Of a stretch of DNA of 17,426 bases, positions 1-6,857 are shown piece after piece; the stretch's first letter is position 1, and each line of letters starts with the position of its first letter. The notes under the pieces were generated by a model. That model searched no databases. It was not told the origin of the DNA and saw only the letters and a list, made by a program, of their open reading frames with translations. Location of the stretch: NCBI GenBank assembly GCA_023228445.1, contig JALOBD010000029.1, positions 1 through 17,426 of the forward strand. Direction: 5' to 3'. The position numbers and the translations under genes were made by a program. The stretch is from Sphaerochaeta sp. (GTDB taxonomy: Bacteria; Spirochaetota; Spirochaetia; Sphaerochaetales; Sphaerochaetaceae).

Positions 1-533
1 AGCGAGGCAGGGCATGGGCCCACGCCTACCTGTGCCAGGTCGACCCGGAGAGCGGGGCGCGCATCCACATCAATGACACCTACCGCATCAGCCGGGCGTT
101 GGAGGTGTACCGGCAAAGTGGGCGTCCGCTCTCCTCCTTCGATCTGCCCACCGAGGCACGGCGGGGGATGAAGCCGTTGATCATCGCTGTGGTGCGAGAA
201 CAGGAGGAGCTCCACCGGCGGATCAAGGAGCGGGTTGGACAGATGTTTGCCGAGGGCCTTGAGGATGAGATCCGCACGTTGGTGGCGATGGGGGCTGAGC
301 GCAACTGGCCGGCATTGGTGGGTATCGGCTATCGCGAGTTCTTTACCGCATTGGCCACCGGTGAGTATACCAAGACGATGATCGCCGATGAGATCGTGCG
401 CAACAGCCGCGCCTACGCCAAGCGTCAGCTCACCTTCTTCAAGAGTTTTGCCCAGGCGTTGTGGTTCGATGCCTCTCAGAGTCAAGAGATTACAGCGGCA
501 ATTGAGTCGTATCTGAAAAGCGCGGGTAGGTAG
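1..533 (+). CDS. miaA: tRNA dimethylallyltransferase MiaA, 3' part (5' end outside window)
   Basis: MiaA transfers a dimethylallyl group to N6 of A37 in tRNAs that read codons starting with U, the first step of ms2i6A formation. The frame is open from base 3 and gives the last 176 residues, a little over half of the usual length of about 300, so the P-loop is outside the window. Visible family features are QVDPESGARIHINDTYRI followed by RALEVYRQSGRPLS (the tRNA-contact and insertion region), GIGYREFF, and the C-terminal RAYAKRQLTFFK segment with a Trp close behind. An internal TTG at 99 lies inside conserved sequence and is not the start. The last 44 nt overlap, tail to tail, the end of the minus-strand membrane-protein gene. 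No terminator hairpin is visible after the stop. Identification is confident. Confidence 0.95.
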   Translation, partial: RGRAWAHAYLCQVDPESGARIHINDTYRISRALEVYRQSGRPLSSFDLPTEARRGMKPLIIAVVREQEELHRRIKERVGQMFAEGLEDEIRTLVAMGAERNWPALVGIGYREFFTALATGEYTKTMIADEIVRNSRAYAKRQLTFFKSFAQALWFDASQSQEITAAIESYLKSAGR

Positions 534-1947
534 CAACCTCGATCCGGCGCATGTTGGCGACCTCGGGGGCAGAGATCGCCGTGATCTCATACCACCCCTT
601 CTTCCCCATCTCGATGGTAAAGCGCTGGACCATGTCGTAGGCGTAGACGGCCATCGGACCCTCCTCGCTCTCCCCTTCATAGTTGAATGGCGCCCAGTAG
701 GTGGAGCGCGCCACAAAGGACGCTTCGTTAAGGCGTTCGATGGCAAGATCGGTGATGCCGTAGATGAAGGTGCCCTCCATGATCGGGGGCATGCCGTCTG
801 CCACCCACGCCTGGGGGTCGATCTGCACGTTGATCGACTCATACGCCTGACGGGTCTGGCGGGTGACAAAGAGGTTGGTCACCTCCATCGTCGCAGGGTT
901 CTTCACCTTGCGGGCCAAGGGTGCATCCATTGCTTGCAGGTCAAGGGAGTTCTGGGCGTGGTAGAACGCCTCGATGACCTCCTCTTGGCTGTAGGAGGCA
1001 GTGTAGGGAGGGGCCAGCGCATCCTTGACCCGTCCGATGGTGAAGCCGGTCACCAGGACCACCGAGAGGGTGACGGTGATGATGATCCACCCGTACCTAC
1101 GCCAAAAGATCTTGGCCGTTGCCCGCTTGGCCTGGGCTGCTGCAAACTCAGCGGCTTTTGGGGCGGCGAGCAGCTGCTCACGGCTCATGGGCTCCTCCAA
1201 CACCTCCAAGTCCCAAACAAGCCCTTCGGTCTTTGATAGTACGTAGGTGAGGGCCTTGTGGGGGTGTTTGTTCCCCGCTGCTTCGCGCATTCGGCTCAAG
1301 CTCATCGACAGCGTATCGTCGATGAACGCGGTGGTCTGCAGATCAAGACCGGTGGCAAGCAGGGAGAGGGGGAGGTGGCGAAAGCCATCCTCACGGCTGT
1401 TTCGGTCGAAGAAGGGGGGTATGCCCACTGCACTGTAGTAGAGCAGGCTGCACATCTGGTCGATAAGCGAGAAGGGACCGTGGACGGTGTGGTGTACCCA
1501 GCTGGCGGTGTTGAGGTAGCGCTCATCACTGTCACTGACCGAGGCGAAGAGGTCTCCAAGGTCCTGGCTCATGATGAGGATGTGTCCCTCATCGGTTACC
1601 CAGAGGCGCCACAGCGGAATGATGCCGCTGCTCAGGTCGAGGAAGGCGGTATCGCAGAGCAGGAGTGCCTCACAGAGGCGGCGTACCAGCGTGAGGGCCT
1701 GGCTGCGCAGCGAGGTCGCAAGCTCACACAGCGGGGTGAGCGAGCACGCTTCGAAGGTCAACACCCGCTTGCCATCGACGGCAGAGAGGCCCTTCCAGTA
1801 CCACGGTGAGAGGGTCTTTCCGTCGTAGAGGTAGCCTGGTCTCTTCTCTCCCCCCAAGAGGTAGGAGGGGAGCTGGGCATCTTGGTCGGCGATGGTGATG
1901 GCACTGAGCTGGGTGTTGTCGATGGTAAGGGGAAAACTCTTCTTCAT
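490..1947 (-). CDS. Unrecognised single-pass membrane protein, possible pseudokinase-like cytoplasmic domain
   Basis: A 485-residue protein that I do not recognise as a named family. The ATG at 1947 is chosen because GGAGGAG lies just upstream and because this ATG forms an ATGA overlap with the stop of the preceding gene; an upstream extension to 1977 would bypass that site. A soluble N-terminal part of about 280 residues is followed by one hydrophobic segment (about 285-304) and a C-terminal part of about 180 residues that is probably extracytoplasmic. The N-terminal part has a layout reminiscent of a protein-kinase C-lobe: a helix around 88-100, a GHILIMSQDLG stretch with D129-G131 in the DFG place, and SLIDQMCSLLYYSAVGIPPFF (160-180) resembling helix F. 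No VAIK lysine or HRD motif is visible, so a catalytically dead fold is the most that could be claimed. It is the last gene of the folC operon and is probably translationally coupled to the Memo-like gene. Confidence 0.85.
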   Translation of the reverse strand: MKKSFPLTIDNTQLSAITIADQDAQLPSYLLGGEKRPGYLYDGKTLSPWYWKGLSAVDGKRVLTFEACSLTPLCELATSLRSQALTLVRRLCEALLLCDTAFLDLSSGIIPLWRLWVTDEGHILIMSQDLGDLFASVSDSDERYLNTASWVHHTVHGPFSLIDQMCSLLYYSAVGIPPFFDRNSREDGFRHLPLSLLATGLDLQTTAFIDDTLSMSLSRMREAAGNKHPHKALTYVLSKTEGLVWDLEVLEEPMSREQLLAAPKAAEFAAAQAKRATAKIFWRRYGWIIITVTLSVVLVTGFTIGRVKDALAPPYTASYSQEEVIEAFYHAQNSLDLQAMDAPLARKVKNPATMEVTNLFVTRQTRQAYESINVQIDPQAWVADGMPPIMEGTFIYGITDLAIERLNEASFVARSTYWAPFNYEGESEEGPMAVYAYDMVQRFTIEMGKKGWYEITAISAPEVANMRRIEVATYPRFSDTTQLPL

Positions 1948-2753
1948 GGCTCCTCCAAGAGGGCGGCGATATGCCACACGTGGCGTCCCTCGTCGTTGAG
2001 GGAGGGTGGAATCTCTTCGTACGGGCGTCCTTCACACATCAAGCCGATGGGACGCCAGTGCATCGAGCGTATCCACCGCTGGCGCTGGAGGGCATGGAGG
2101 GCACTCTGGTTGCAAGCGCTGATGGGTGCGTTTCGCCTCTCCTCTGCGCCGGTCAGCCAGCTGAGGAACGCGCTGGCGCCCTCTTCGGCCTGGGGGGAGG
2201 GCAGCGGCTCGTTTGCATTGGCAGTGATGAGTGTGAGGGTATCGGGGTAGCGGCGGTAGATGTGATCGAGCAGAGCGGTGTACCGGCTGCGGTGGTCCCG
2301 GGTCAGGTCGCTGGCGAGGATCGGGAGGATGGGAACAGCAGGGTGGTAAGAGTCAAGGAGCGGCATCAGTAGCTCCCAGGAGCTCTCGTCCTCAAAGGGG
2401 GTATCATCGATGGCAAGGGGGAAGCGGGAGGCAAGCCACGTACGCACCTGAGTGGCAAACAGGACCTGGGCATGGGGCAAGGCGAGCGCGTCGCTCTTGG
2501 GGACCATCAAGGGGAGGTTCTTCGCCCCCCCATGGTAGGGGGCCAAGAGGAGGATGAGGGAGGTTTTGAGGCTCTGCGTATGGGCAAGGGCGTGGTGGAG
2601 CAATGGCAGGCACTGTGACCAAGCGGCATGGGGGAGCAGGAGCGCCTTGACGGCCTGCCCGATGACGGCATCCGAAGGCCTCGCCTCCTGGGCGAGGGTG
2701 ATGGGGTCTTGGGGGTAGTAGAGGCCGTGGTGGTGGGCGCTAGAGATCGTCAT
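1944..2753 (-). CDS. Memo-like (AmmeMemoRadiSam system protein B-type) protein
   Basis: A 269-residue protein that aligns by eye over most of its length with the MEMO1/archaeal Memo family, a non-haem metal-binding fold related to extradiol dioxygenases. Matching blocks are an N-terminal GLYYPQDPITL (family AGxWY), ALLLPHAAW (family IIAPHAGY), LLLAPYHGG (family ILGPSHH), ESSWELLMPLLDSY...VPILPIL (family EHSIEMHLPY...IIPVLVG) and SACNQSAL (family CGRHPI). H42, H74 and C214 sit where MEMO1 has metal-site His49, His81 and Cys244. The place of His192 (SSDFCHWG) reads TANANEPL, so that His is lost. The usual partner genes (AMMECR1, radical SAM) are not adjacent. The start ATG at 2753 overlaps the upstream NFACT gene by 14 nt. 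The family call rests on motif order; function is unknown. Confidence 0.65.
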   Translation of the reverse strand: MTISSAHHHGLYYPQDPITLAQEARPSDAVIGQAVKALLLPHAAWSQCLPLLHHALAHTQSLKTSLILLLAPYHGGAKNLPLMVPKSDALALPHAQVLFATQVRTWLASRFPLAIDDTPFEDESSWELLMPLLDSYHPAVPILPILASDLTRDHRSRYTALLDHIYRRYPDTLTLITANANEPLPSPQAEEGASAFLSWLTGAEERRNAPISACNQSALHALQRQRWIRSMHWRPIGLMCEGRPYEEIPPSLNDEGRHVWHIAALLEEP

Positions 2754-4158
2754 GCGTTAAAAGTAACCGTCTTAGCCGCCCTTCGTCCAGTACCACCGAG
2801 AGATTCTTCTCCTGGGTTGGTAGCACGAGACCTTGCTTGCCCCCCTTGGCCCGCCTCAGGTACTTGACCTGGGTGTAGTAGAGCTCGGCCTTTGCTGCAC
2901 TGCGTGCCTTGCTGTAGTGGATGGCCAGCGTGGCCGCGTCGAGCAGCACATCCAGAGGTACGCTCTTGGAGCGAATATCCTTGATGAAGACGTAGCCGCC
3001 GCTGTAATCGCGGGTGTGGACCCACCAGTCGTTTCCCCGGGTATGGTGGCGCAGCAGTTCATCATTCTCCTTGGCATTGCGTCCCACCAGCAGGGTGAAG
3101 GCACCGCTTTGGATGACGAGGCCCGGGCTTTTTTGTGCTACGGGAGCGTCACCCGGTTCATCGCTTGCCCGCTTGAGGGCTTCGATCCACGAGGCGCGGT
3201 CCTCCCACGGCTCAAGCAGCCCCTGCAACTGGAGTGTGCGGTTCTCCAGCTCCTCTTTGAGGCGGGCAAGCTCTCCTTGGGCATGCTCTGCCGCCCCTTT
3301 GGCCTTCTGGTAGCGCTCATAGGCACGCTGGACTTGTTCACGACCTTTGAGGCGGCTGTCCAAGGTGATGGTGACCGGCTCTCCGGTGTTCCAGTCGACC
3401 AGTTCGACTTCACTCATGTTGTCACCCAAGAGGTGGGCATTGGCACTGAGCAGGTCGGCGTGCAGGCGCAGCCGCTCATGATCGGCTGCTGCGTTCAAGG
3501 TGTGTGTTTGGCGCACGATGGAGGCTCTGATGCGATCGATGTCGCGCTCGGCTTTGGTGCGTACCGCCGTGAGCAACCCATCGAGGTCGGCGGTGGTGCT
3601 CTGGCGGGTGTACTCCTCTTCGATCTGGCGGTTGAAGGAGCCGTCGGTGCGGTGGCGGATGGAGAAGGGCTTGCCCTCTTCGCTTCGCTCCTCACCCGCG
3701 TCGAAGGGTGCTCCGCTGACCTCATTGCGACGGGGACGACGCAGCAAGAGGTCGAGGATGACGAACTCCTCATCGGTGACGATGATGTTCGCCCCACTTC
3801 CGCTGTAGAGGCGGATGAAGAGGAAGAGCGGCGTGCCATGGTTGTCCAGAGTGAGGCGCACGAGGCGGTCATAGGGGTACTGGTACACTGCGGTGACCCT
3901 GCTGCCGATGAGCCGGGCACGGGCAAACTGGATGAAGCGCTGCAGCTTTGCTGTCTTCTCCTTGATGGGCTTGGAGAGGAGGTGGAGACGGGCATGGGGA
4001 CTTGCCACCTCGGTGTAGAGTGTCCAGCGCCCTGCCTCCCGGTGGTAGAAGTGCCAGGAGAGGGCGGTAAAGTCGTGCTGCACCACCGCCTGGAGCGCAC
4101 TGCCCTCAAGGGGTAGCTCGCTGATGATCAGGGCGATTTCACGCCAGTTGAGGCTCAC
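2740..4158 (-). CDS. NFACT family protein, RqcH/Tae2-type ribosome quality-control factor (short form)
   Basis: A 472-residue NFACT protein. Relatives (bacterial RqcH, yeast Rqc2/Tae2) bind stalled 50S-peptidyl-tRNA complexes and direct C-terminal alanine tailing of the nascent chain. The GTG at 4158 is the start: GGGAGGGG lies just upstream and the product begins MSLNWREI. The frame remains open further upstream, but only inside folC, giving a Ser/Arg/Pro-rich non-protein-like sequence. The NFACT-N domain covers about 1-140 and contains Asp97-Arg98 (PYDRLVRL), matching the tailing-essential Asp-Arg pair of B. subtilis RqcH. A charged, coiled-coil-forming stretch covers about 185-335. The NFACT-R domain covers about 348-465, with NDWWVHTRDYSGGYV at its core. 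The protein is about 100 residues shorter than typical 560-580-residue relatives, and I see no helix-hairpin-helix segment between NFACT-N and the coiled coil. It overlaps folC by 20 nt. Confidence 0.88.
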   Translation of the reverse strand: MSLNWREIALIISELPLEGSALQAVVQHDFTALSWHFYHREAGRWTLYTEVASPHARLHLLSKPIKEKTAKLQRFIQFARARLIGSRVTAVYQYPYDRLVRLTLDNHGTPLFLFIRLYSGSGANIIVTDEEFVILDLLLRRPRRNEVSGAPFDAGEERSEEGKPFSIRHRTDGSFNRQIEEEYTRQSTTADLDGLLTAVRTKAERDIDRIRASIVRQTHTLNAAADHERLRLHADLLSANAHLLGDNMSEVELVDWNTGEPVTITLDSRLKGREQVQRAYERYQKAKGAAEHAQGELARLKEELENRTLQLQGLLEPWEDRASWIEALKRASDEPGDAPVAQKSPGLVIQSGAFTLLVGRNAKENDELLRHHTRGNDWWVHTRDYSGGYVFIKDIRSKSVPLDVLLDAATLAIHYSKARSAAKAELYYTQVKYLRRAKGGKQGLVLPTQEKNLSVVLDEGRLRRLLLTHDDL

Positions 4159-5494
4159 GCTTCCCCTCCCGGGCCTCATAGGCCTCCTTGATGCCACCTG
4201 CCAGGTAGAATGATCCGCAGACGAGGATCGCCCCGCCGGCGGGGGTGATGCGCAGCGCCTCGCTGAGTGCTGCATCGTTCTCCTCGATGAGGGTGATGGT
4301 GTGATCAGGTCCTTTGAGCGACTCAAAGAGCGAGGCGAGGCGTGGCAGGTCGCTCTTCTTGTAGGTACCCGGCCTGCTGATGATGACCCTGGTGGTATGG
4401 TCGAGCACCGAGCAGGCCATATGGGCGTGGTCCTTGTCCTCCAGCGCTCCGTAGATGATGGTGATTTGCTCCTTCTCATAGAGCAGCGCGAACGAGTTGA
4501 GCAGCGCCAGAAGCGAATGGTAGGTGTGGGCCCCATCGACGTAGAGGTCAGGGTCGTGGGCGAGCTGCTGAAAGCGCCCGGGGATGGTATTCTGTGAGAA
4601 GGCCGGGATAATTGATGGTCCATAGAGACCGAGAGTACGCAGTGCCAGCAGCGCGAGGGCGCTGTTCTGTGCCTGTACGCTGCCACGCATGGAGAGGAGC
4701 AGATCTTCACGCGTGCCATCGGCCCAGGTGTAGGTGACCGCCTCCCCGGCGGGTGTTGTGGTGCTCACCAAGGCGGTGAGGGCGTGGTCGAGGCGGTAGG
4801 CCGGGGCATGTTGGGCCGCTGCCTCGGAGAGGAAGGTGTCCATCGCCACCGGCTCCTGGTAGCCGATGAAGAGCGGCACCCCCTCCTTGATGATCTTGCT
4901 CTTCTCATAGGCGATCTGGGCGAGGGTGCTGCCCAAGATCTTGGTGTGCTCAAGCTCGATGGGGCAGAGGAGCACCGCTTCGGGGATGATGGTGTTGGTT
5001 GCGTCGAGGCGTCCACCCAGACCGGTCTCGATGACAGCCCATGCACAGCCGGCGCGGGAGAAGAGGAGGTAGGCGTAGGCGCAGAAGAGCTCGAAGGTGG
5101 TGGCGGTGGCAGGTCCCCACTCATCGGTGAAGGAGAAGTGCTCCAATGAGTCGATGAGGTGGTTGCCCACCTCAACCAGGAATGCTTCATCGAAGAAGCG
5201 GCCGGCGAGGGTGAAGCGCTCGCGATAGTCACAGAGGTGGGGGGAGAGGAAGAGGCCGGTCTTGTAGCCAATGGCGGCAAGACCACTGGCCAGGTAGCTG
5301 GCCGTCGATCCTTTTCCTTTGCTGCCGGCGAGGTGGATCTTCTTGAAGTCGCGCTCGGGGTTGCCCAGGTGTTCGAGGAGCTTGCCCATCCGGTCGAGGC
5401 GATAGGTGCGGGTCGTATAGTTGTTGGTCTGCTTCTCCAAGTTGGTGAAGCTCTCCATGTACGTGATCATCTGGGAAAATCGAGTGATGGGCAT
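4139..5494 (-). CDS. folC: Folylpolyglutamate synthase / dihydrofolate synthase FolC
   Basis: A 451-residue Mur-ligase-type enzyme that adds glutamate to folates, and in many bacteria also to dihydropteroate, using ATP in the cytoplasm. Seen in the sequence: P-loop HLAGSKGKGS (residues 54-63, canonical HVAGTNGKGS), GLFLSPHL (80-87), the diagnostic ETGLGGRLDATN (156-167), a Lys-containing EKSKIIKEG segment (197-205), PGRFQ (305-309) and the C-domain DGAHTYHS (320-327, canonical DGAHNPxA). Length is normal for the family. The ATG at 5494 is preceded by a modest AGG at about 9 nt. A second ATG eight codons in is possible but would trim a normal N-terminus. It is the first gene of a four-gene overlapping minus-strand operon with its own predicted promoter. 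Whether dihydrofolate synthase activity is also present cannot be read from the sequence. Confidence 0.95.
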   Translation of the reverse strand: MPITRFSQMITYMESFTNLEKQTNNYTTRTYRLDRMGKLLEHLGNPERDFKKIHLAGSKGKGSTASYLASGLAAIGYKTGLFLSPHLCDYRERFTLAGRFFDEAFLVEVGNHLIDSLEHFSFTDEWGPATATTFELFCAYAYLLFSRAGCAWAVIETGLGGRLDATNTIIPEAVLLCPIELEHTKILGSTLAQIAYEKSKIIKEGVPLFIGYQEPVAMDTFLSEAAAQHAPAYRLDHALTALVSTTTPAGEAVTYTWADGTREDLLLSMRGSVQAQNSALALLALRTLGLYGPSIIPAFSQNTIPGRFQQLAHDPDLYVDGAHTYHSLLALLNSFALLYEKEQITIIYGALEDKDHAHMACSVLDHTTRVIISRPGTYKKSDLPRLASLFESLKGPDHTITLIEENDAALSEALRITPAGGAILVCGSFYLAGGIKEAYEAREGKREPQLA

Positions 5495-5514
5495 GTGTTG
5501 GTACCTCGCCGAAT

Positions 5515-5543
5515 ACTGTAGATGCTCCCTCTCCTTTGGTCAA
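5515..5543 (-). promoter_or_regulatory. Predicted sigma70 promoter of the folC operon
   Basis: On the minus strand, TTGACC (5543-5538) and TACAGT (5520-5515) are separated by 17 bp. Initiation near 5508 would give a leader of only about 14 nt before the folC ATG. The gap between rpiR and folC also holds a small dyad, GTGTG-TCC-CACAC (5551-5563), with no T-run, so it is not a convincing terminator for rpiR. Confidence 0.55.
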
Positions 5544-5580
5544 CGGAGATGTGTGTCCCACACTCGTGAAAGGCAACGCA

Positions 5581-6462
5581 TTACATATCCACAGAGTGCT
5601 GGTCGATGGAGTAGGTTTTGCGAAGATCGCTCAACGTCTGCAAGGATTCCAGCGCATCTTTTTGCAGCCGCTCGGCAACACCGGTGATCAAGGCATTGTT
5701 CACCGCCATGGGAACCAGCTGCGAGTGGAAGACTCCAAAGGGGCCTCGCCGTGCATAGAGGATCAAATCGGCGTCCTGCACCATGGGAGGCACCGTAGAG
5801 TCAGTGATGAGTATATTGGGGATTCCCCGGTCCTTGAGATACCGCATGAGCATCATATACTCGCGGGTGGGTTGGTAGAATCCATAAATGACGGCCACGT
5901 CCTCTCTGGTGATCTGGGGCATCTTTTCATAGACCTCCTTTCCCGAATAGCTCTCTGTGGAAGTCCTCAAACAGAAGCGGTTAAGCCGGTAGGAGAGGTA
6001 GTGGCCCAAGCCGCTGTTCACCCCCGTGCAGTACACATACCGGTGCGTTGCGCTGCACAGGGCGTCCACCGCCTTCCAGAGCGCATCGCTGTTGATGGTA
6101 TTGAGGGAGTTCCTCAGATACTCAATGTCTTTCTCAATGATTGCCCGGAAAAACTCATCGTCGGGGGAGATGGCCTCCAGGTATCGCTTGACTTTTCGAG
6201 CGGGGGTGGTCTGTTCCCGATAGTACCCGACTAGCTCACGCTTGAGATCCGGGAACCCGGTGTATCCGAGGGCTTGAGAGAACCGGACAATAGCCGCCTC
6301 ACTGGTCTTCAGCTGTTGCGCCAGATCGGATGCAGAGATGAAGACCACCTCATCATAGTTTGAGGAAACGAAATCGGCGATCTTCTTGTTGGTGGCGCTC
6401 AATGCGTGGTAACAGGACCTGATTCTGCTGAAGATATCCCCGTTGAGCTTGTTCTCATCCAT
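5581..6462 (-). CDS. RpiR/MurR family transcriptional regulator (HTH + SIS domain)
   Basis: A 293-residue regulator. The ATG at 6462 is preferred over an upstream in-frame start because GGGAGGA lies 6 nt before it and the extension is not conserved-looking. An HTH_6 domain covers about 8-80, with the recognition helix around SASDLAQQLKTSEAAIVRFSQ (43-63). A SIS (sugar isomerase) fold covers about 140-270: RYVYCTGVNSGLGHYL, DVAVIYGFYQPTREY and GIPNILITDS. SIS domains in this family usually bind phosphosugars, which would turn the regulator on or off. The second SIS loop reads YGFYQPTRE instead of the common SxSGxT, so the ligand may be unusual. It is divergent from the lacI-type gene across a 395-bp gap. 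Its targets are unproven; the TGTAATA dyads near 12964-13095 resemble operators of HexR, another RpiR-family protein. Confidence 0.9.
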   Translation of the reverse strand: MDENKLNGDIFSRIRSCYHALSATNKKIADFVSSNYDEVVFISASDLAQQLKTSEAAIVRFSQALGYTGFPDLKRELVGYYREQTTPARKVKRYLEAISPDDEFFRAIIEKDIEYLRNSLNTINSDALWKAVDALCSATHRYVYCTGVNSGLGHYLSYRLNRFCLRTSTESYSGKEVYEKMPQITREDVAVIYGFYQPTREYMMLMRYLKDRGIPNILITDSTVPPMVQDADLILYARRGPFGVFHSQLVPMAVNNALITGVAERLQKDALESLQTLSDLRKTYSIDQHSVDM

Positions 6463-6483
6463 ACTGAATCCTCCCTGCTCACG

Positions 6484-6512
6484 ATGGTACCAGTCTGTCT
6501 TGAGCTCTGCAA
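6484..6512 (-). promoter_or_regulatory. Possible promoter of the rpiR-type gene
   Basis: On the minus strand, TTGCAG (6512-6507) and TACCAT (6489-6484) are 17 bp apart, about 22 bp before the chosen ATG. Both hexamers are only partial matches to sigma70 consensus. Confidence 0.35.
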
Positions 6513-6718
6513 GGATGTCATTGAATTGGCCGCCTTGCAATTGTGAGCTGCAACAGCGTGTGCACACTTGGAGCGTTCCATTATCCCGTGTTGCTCTTCG
6601 CCTTGGGTTGACACAGGGGTTCTGGTCACACCGATTACGGTAACAGGGGAGTATCCGTGGGTACCCCAGTACCTCAGTTGTGTGTCACAGCAATCAGTGT
6701 GCACTGCATTGACTGCTG

Positions 6719-6745
6719 CCCGTCACCGTGACGGGTCAGATTTTT
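6719..6745 (+). other. Hairpin followed by T-run, possible weak terminator or operator
   Basis: CCCGTCAC (6719-6726) pairs with GTGACGGG (6728-6735) about a central C; a T-run (6741-6745) follows after 5 nt. The T-run is too far away for a textbook terminator, and no annotated + strand gene ends here, so this may instead be a protein-binding dyad or the end of a short RNA. Confidence 0.35.
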
Positions 6746-6800
6746 ATTATGACGCATACCCTCTTTTCGGTAGAAGTATCTGTCGATCGTCGTGGGGGGT

Positions 6801-6829
6801 TTGACGGAAATTGGATGGAAGTATACTAT
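6801..6829 (+). promoter_or_regulatory. Predicted promoter of the lacI-type gene
   Basis: TTGACG (6801-6806), 17-bp spacer, TACTAT (6824-6829); an overlapping TATACT begins at 6822. The start GTG is about 28 bp downstream of the -10 box. Confidence 0.55.
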
Positions 6830-6846
6830 TACTTAAACGTTATAGT
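6825..6846 (+). promoter_or_regulatory. Candidate LacI-family operator overlapping the lacI-type promoter
   Basis: A 22-bp imperfect palindrome (16 of 22 positions symmetric, ACTAT and ATAGT at the ends) covers the -10 box and start site. Near its centre is AACGTT (6836-6841), the CG-centred core common in LacI/GalR operators. Its position fits autorepression by the gene immediately downstream. This is inference from position and symmetry. Confidence 0.4.
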
Positions 6847-6857
6847 AGGAGAGGAAC

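Larger units (their letters stand above)
6463..6857. other. 395-bp divergent regulatory region between rpiR-type and lacI-type genes, no gene seen
   Basis: No credible coding frame. The region is rich in short dyads: GTGTGCACAC (6558-6567), CAGTG-TG-CACTG (6695-6706), which repeats the core GTGTGCAC, ACCG-ATTA-CGGT within the 6635-6650 stretch, GGTAC-CCCA-GTACC near 6660-6674, and a strong hairpin at 6719-6735. Predicted promoters lie at each end. The length and number of dyads suggest more than one regulator binds here, or that a short RNA is made. Confidence 0.5.

Noticed and set aside
2833..4116. Open frame on the + strand opposite the NFACT gene (about 427 codons)
   Set aside because: The opposite strand holds a protein with clear NFACT-N and NFACT-R motifs; this frame shows no recognisable motif or start signals.
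4159..4719. N-terminal extension of the NFACT protein
   Set aside because: The extension lies wholly inside folC in another frame, is Ser/Arg/Pro-rich, and a GTG with a strong ribosome-binding site at 4158 gives the normal family N-terminus.
6539..6548. AATTGTGAGC, identical to half of the E. coli lac operator
   Set aside because: A single 10-bp half-site without its partner and not placed at the lacI-type promoter; likely chance.
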